DNA from: Halalkalicoccus jeotgali B3
GTDB taxonomy: Archaea; Halobacteriota; Halobacteria; Halobacteriales; Halalkalicoccaceae
Reading direction: 5' to 3'
Assembly: GCF_000196895.1 (NCBI RefSeq)
Contig: NC_014298.1
Location: 342,286 to 406,285, forward strand
DNA length: 64,000 bases
The notes under the pieces were generated by a model. It had not been told where the DNA came from and searched no databases. It was given only the letters and a program-made list of their open reading frames with translations. The position numbers were made by a program, and so were the translations under genes. Of this stretch, positions 61,455-64,000 are shown one piece after another. Each line of letters begins with the position of its first letter. Positions within the stretch are counted from its first letter, which is position 1.

Positions 61455-63377
61455 TCAGCGCTCACAGAGGACGACATTGCCGTTGTCGTAGCCGATCGAA
61501 CGGGTGCCACACATCACCTCGATGGTGGTCTGCTGGACGTGATTCCGACCGTCCGCGGTCTCGAAGCGCGGCGCGCCCTCGCGCTGGTAGTCCCGGTAGA
61601 CGATCGTCTCGTGGTCGGGCGGCTCGCCGTCGACGGTCGCGGCGGTAAATCGGTCCACCCCTCCGTAGCGGTTCAGGACGGTGATGTAGGGCGAGTCGCT
61701 GTAGATGGGGTTCTCGGCGCTACTCTCGGTCGTCTCGACGAGCGTCTCCATCGCCGTCACTTCCGCGGGCGTGTAACCGTAGCGGCCGTTCTGATCTGGG
61801 AAGGAGGGCGCGTCCTGTGTCGCGTCGCTATCCAGCACCACGCCGCCGGAGAAGACGAGCGCGAAGACGATGACGACCGCCGCGAGCAGTTGGGGAGAGC
61901 AGTCCCGACGCAACCGGTCGAAGCCGACGGCGGTGAGGATCGCCATCACCGCATAGAGGAACGCGAACCACCGTCCGGGTAGGAAGTTCCGCAAGCCGAA
62001 CAGCGGCGGAACGACCGTGAATACCACCATGATCAGCGCGGCGACTATCAGCGTGAGCCCCGATTGGCTCGTGCGCTCCCGTCCAAGCAGATAGAGGCTG
62101 CCGACGACGGTCCCGAACAGGAAGAGGAGGAATCCGGTCTGATCGAGCAGCGGGATGAGCGTCTCCCCGAGGAACGAACCCGGTTCGCCGCCGCCCGCGC
62201 CCGTACCCGTAGCGCCACCCCGGTCGAACAGTCCACTCCCCTCGATCGATCCCCACAGCACCACGAGAACCGCCTCGGTGAAGGTCCGATTACCCCACGG
62301 AGTCATACTCCAGACCAGCATGAGCAACCCGAGTGCGAACGCCGAATACCCGTGGACGCTGTGGATACGGATCGAGTACCCGTCCTCGGAGAGGAACCGC
62401 TGTCGGAGGCCGCCGACGTTCAGGACGATCTGGGCGAGCGACCCGGCGACGAACAGCACGAGCATGATGAACGCCGACACCTGATGGGTGAGCGCCATCG
62501 AGAACATGAACCCGACCAGCAGGGCGACCTCGGCGGGGCGGGGCCCGTGCTGTTGGATCCGGACGAACAGCAACAGGATCACGAGGAAGACCACCAGCCC
62601 CAGACTCGTCGGGATGAGGTGGATCGACCAGACCACGACGAAGTCGCTGATCGAGTAGGCCGCCGTGGCGAAGACCGCCCAGCGTGGGTCGACGAACCGG
62701 ACAGCCGTCAGGTAGACCAACAGGCTCGCGGCGACCATCACGACGCCGATCGAGCCGAAGAGCGCGAGGCGTGGCGAGATCCCAGCCAACAGTGTCGTCG
62801 CAGCGACTACGAGGTGATAGAACGGCGCGGCGGTGTACTTCGTCCGTCCCATCCCCGCGATCGAACCGGTATCGAGGATCCCCTGAACGTACTGGGGCAT
62901 GTGTACCCAGACGTCGATCCCGACGTAGCCCGCCGATCCTAGGAGTCCAGCGAATCGCACCACGAACCCCAGCGCGATCACCTGCATCAGCAGCAGGCCG
63001 ATCGAGAGGTCGCGCTCGGGGACGAACGCGATCTGGACGAACACCAGCACCGAGAGGGCGATCGTGATCGCGTAGAAGGTGGGACCGCGCCCGCCGGTTA
63101 GGAGCGACAGGATGATCAGGCCGGTCGCTCCGAGGAAGACGACGCCCGGCAGGGCGTGGACGGCCCACTGGGGGAGGGTTCCGACCCGATCGATCGACGA
63201 AGACCGCGTCGCGACCAGATAGAGCAGACAGGCGACCGCGAGCACTGGCGGCACCGTCCGTACCAGTATGTGGGTGAGGTAGAGGTTGAGCGGGATCAGC
63301 AGCGCTGCCAGCAGAAGACCCCCGACTGCACCGAGGGTCCCGAACCCGACCCGGTAGCCCCAAACGGAGAGATGCAT
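61455..63377 (-). CDS. Large polytopic membrane protein, GT-C-like
   Basis: The 640-residue protein has about 13-15 hydrophobic helices. The first long loop after the N-terminal helices has the motif YVGIDVWVHMPQYVQGILDT, and KYTAAPFYHLVVAATTLL lies nearby, both typical of haloarchaeal GT-C type glycosyltransferases where an Asp/His loop handles lipid-linked sugar. The C-terminal soluble part (about 530-640) has YSDSPYITVLNRYGGVDRF. It has very high GC with long hydrophobic runs. Function in surface glycosylation is likely but not certain. Confidence 0.65.
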   Translation of the reverse strand: MHLSVWGYRVGFGTLGAVGGLLLAALLIPLNLYLTHILVRTVPPVLAVACLLYLVATRSSSIDRVGTLPQWAVHALPGVVFLGATGLIILSLLTGGRGPTFYAITIALSVLVFVQIAFVPERDLSIGLLLMQVIALGFVVRFAGLLGSAGYVGIDVWVHMPQYVQGILDTGSIAGMGRTKYTAAPFYHLVVAATTLLAGISPRLALFGSIGVVMVAASLLVYLTAVRFVDPRWAVFATAAYSISDFVVVWSIHLIPTSLGLVVFLVILLLFVRIQQHGPRPAEVALLVGFMFSMALTHQVSAFIMLVLFVAGSLAQIVLNVGGLRQRFLSEDGYSIRIHSVHGYSAFALGLLMLVWSMTPWGNRTFTEAVLVVLWGSIEGSGLFDRGGATGTGAGGGEPGSFLGETLIPLLDQTGFLLFLFGTVVGSLYLLGRERTSQSGLTLIVAALIMVVFTVVPPLFGLRNFLPGRWFAFLYAVMAILTAVGFDRLRRDCSPQLLAAVVIVFALVFSGGVVLDSDATQDAPSFPDQNGRYGYTPAEVTAMETLVETTESSAENPIYSDSPYITVLNRYGGVDRFTAATVDGEPPDHETIVYRDYQREGAPRFETADGRNHVQQTTIEVMCGTRSIGYDNGNVVLCER

Positions 63378-63598
63378 CTACGGGGATCCCCCTACGAGCG
63401 TCAGATCCGAACCTCGCATTGTTCGCTCCTTAGGTGGGATCCGCTTTATAATGACCGGAGTAACATCGCGGCATGCTATCTCACAACGCGACCACGGACC
63501 GCGCCCGGTTCCGTATCTAAAACAGTCCGATAGAAGGTCTAAAACGGCTGATATAGAGGGGTTAATTTCAACCACCCTGAAGAAATTGCATCCCCCGA

Positions 63599-63837
63599 TC
63601 AAGAATCGAAATCGGTTCGTTCACCATCAATCAGGGTATCGACGGGGGCACTCGTTTCGAACTGAGCGATCTCACCCGTGAACGCGTAGGAGTCCGGTTC
63701 GCGCGTCGTGCGGCCCGTCACCTGCGAGCCGTTGATTGAGTCGTAGACGTTGATGGAGGCGTCGTACGTGGTGGATCTCTCGACGCTTCCCGTGACCGAG
63801 AACTCGTAGTAGGCCGTCGTCCCGTGACCGGAAACGT
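63599..63837 (-). pseudogene. C-terminal fragment of a secreted-type protein
   Basis: On the minus strand the frame reads SGHGTTAYYEFSVTGSVERS, then YDASINVYDSINGSQVTGRT and PDSYAFTGEIAQFETSAPVD to a stop at 63599-63601. A TGA precedes the first readable residues. It is a beta-rich tail of the type seen in haloarchaeal exported proteins with N-terminal lost. The family is not recognised. Confidence 0.5.
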
Positions 63838-63843
63838 CCGATG

Positions 63844-63975
63844 CTATTCATCGCCGTCGGGTTCTTCCTCGTCTTCTGGACACCAGTATTTCTCATCGCG
63901 GGTCCGTACCTCGTTCCGTTCGTCGGCCCATTCGAATTCATCTGCGCCGACTTCCACTTCAACGAGAACACTCAT
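63844..63975 (-). CDS. Small acidic protein (43 aa)
   Basis: ATG 63975 gives MSVLVEVEVGADEFEWADER, then NEVRTRDEKYWCPEDEEEPD and a TAG at 63844. The protein is extremely acidic with a short strand at the front and a single Cys. The frame is clean, but nothing else supports it. It lies immediately upstream of the decayed C-terminal fragment. Confidence 0.4.
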   Translation of the reverse strand: MSVLVEVEVGADEFEWADERNEVRTRDEKYWCPEDEEEPDGDE

Positions 63976-64000
63976 CGTTTCATCTAGCACTCCCTTCTAA

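Noticed and set aside
62064..62942. 292-codon frame antisense to the GT-C-like membrane protein
   Set aside because: Composition (Arg, Asp, Glu, His-rich with no hydrophobic core) is the mirror of a hydrophobic gene; no domain.

Overview
The window is haloarchaeal (class Halobacteria). The evidence is acidic protein composition, twin-arginine lipoprotein signals, TATA boxes about 27-30 bases before start codons that imply leaderless mRNAs, and several halophile-restricted families: DUF7344-type regulators, bacterio-opsin-activator type HTH, SMC-like Sph proteins and Orc1/Cdc6 paralogues. An Orc1/Cdc6 gene beside repeated origin boxes, a ParA/partner pair with 13-bp iterons, a VapBC pair and heavy gene decay suggest a secondary replicon (megaplasmid or mini-chromosome) or an integrated one.

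Layout. 1-4.9 kb: the end of a CocE/NonD hydrolase, a PQQ-propeller protein, a Ser/Asp-rich lipoprotein, then a second decayed copy of the hydrolase tail. 5.0-9.3 kb: a leftward replication/repair-like operon (Orc1/Cdc6 AAA+ protein, RecA-fold protein with a degraded P-loop, small protein, family-B DNA polymerase). 9.9-14.7 kb: a giant secreted GH2 beta-galactosidase with two LamG insertions. 15.1-16.9 kb: an apparently intact IS200/IS605-type element (tnpA, tnpB). 17-25 kb: a graveyard containing a ParA stub, an intron-bearing tRNA-like gene, truncated SMC-like, nucleotidyltransferase, HhH, winged-helix, TRAM and TnpB remnants, and the first copy of a repeated structured element.

25.5-36.8 kb: a coherent catabolic island. 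It has an ADP-ribosylglycohydrolase, an IclR regulator, two enolase-superfamily dehydratase-like enzymes, a complete TctC-TctA-TctB tripartite carboxylate transporter, two MBL-fold hydrolases, a UspA protein and a DapA-family aldolase. The likely logic is uptake of an organic or sugar acid, dehydration, then aldol cleavage, under IclR control. 36.8-45.9 kb: gene-poor, with the second structured element, Tat-exported proteins, a polysaccharide deacetylase, a frameshifted GINT1-like propeller and palindromes.

46-50.7 kb: small regulators and stress-related genes, including a broken formate/nitrite channel and a truncated Usp. 50.7-57.3 kb: the replicon core (SMC-like Sph protein, Orc1/Cdc6, predicted origin, VapBC, iterons, ParA and partner). 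57.7-64 kb: a frameshifted VIT1/CCC1 transporter, a PaaK-like adenylate-forming enzyme, an RHH regulator, a large GT-C-like membrane protein and small remnants.

The most unusual items are the duplicated structured element at 19.35-19.86 and 38.39-38.90 kb, whose stems are conserved partly by compensating changes behind TATA-like boxes; the predicted origin with inverted boxes at 54.0-54.46 kb; the 13-bp iteron array at 55.85-55.94 kb; the divergent PolB module; and the tRNA-like gene with an odd anticodon arm.
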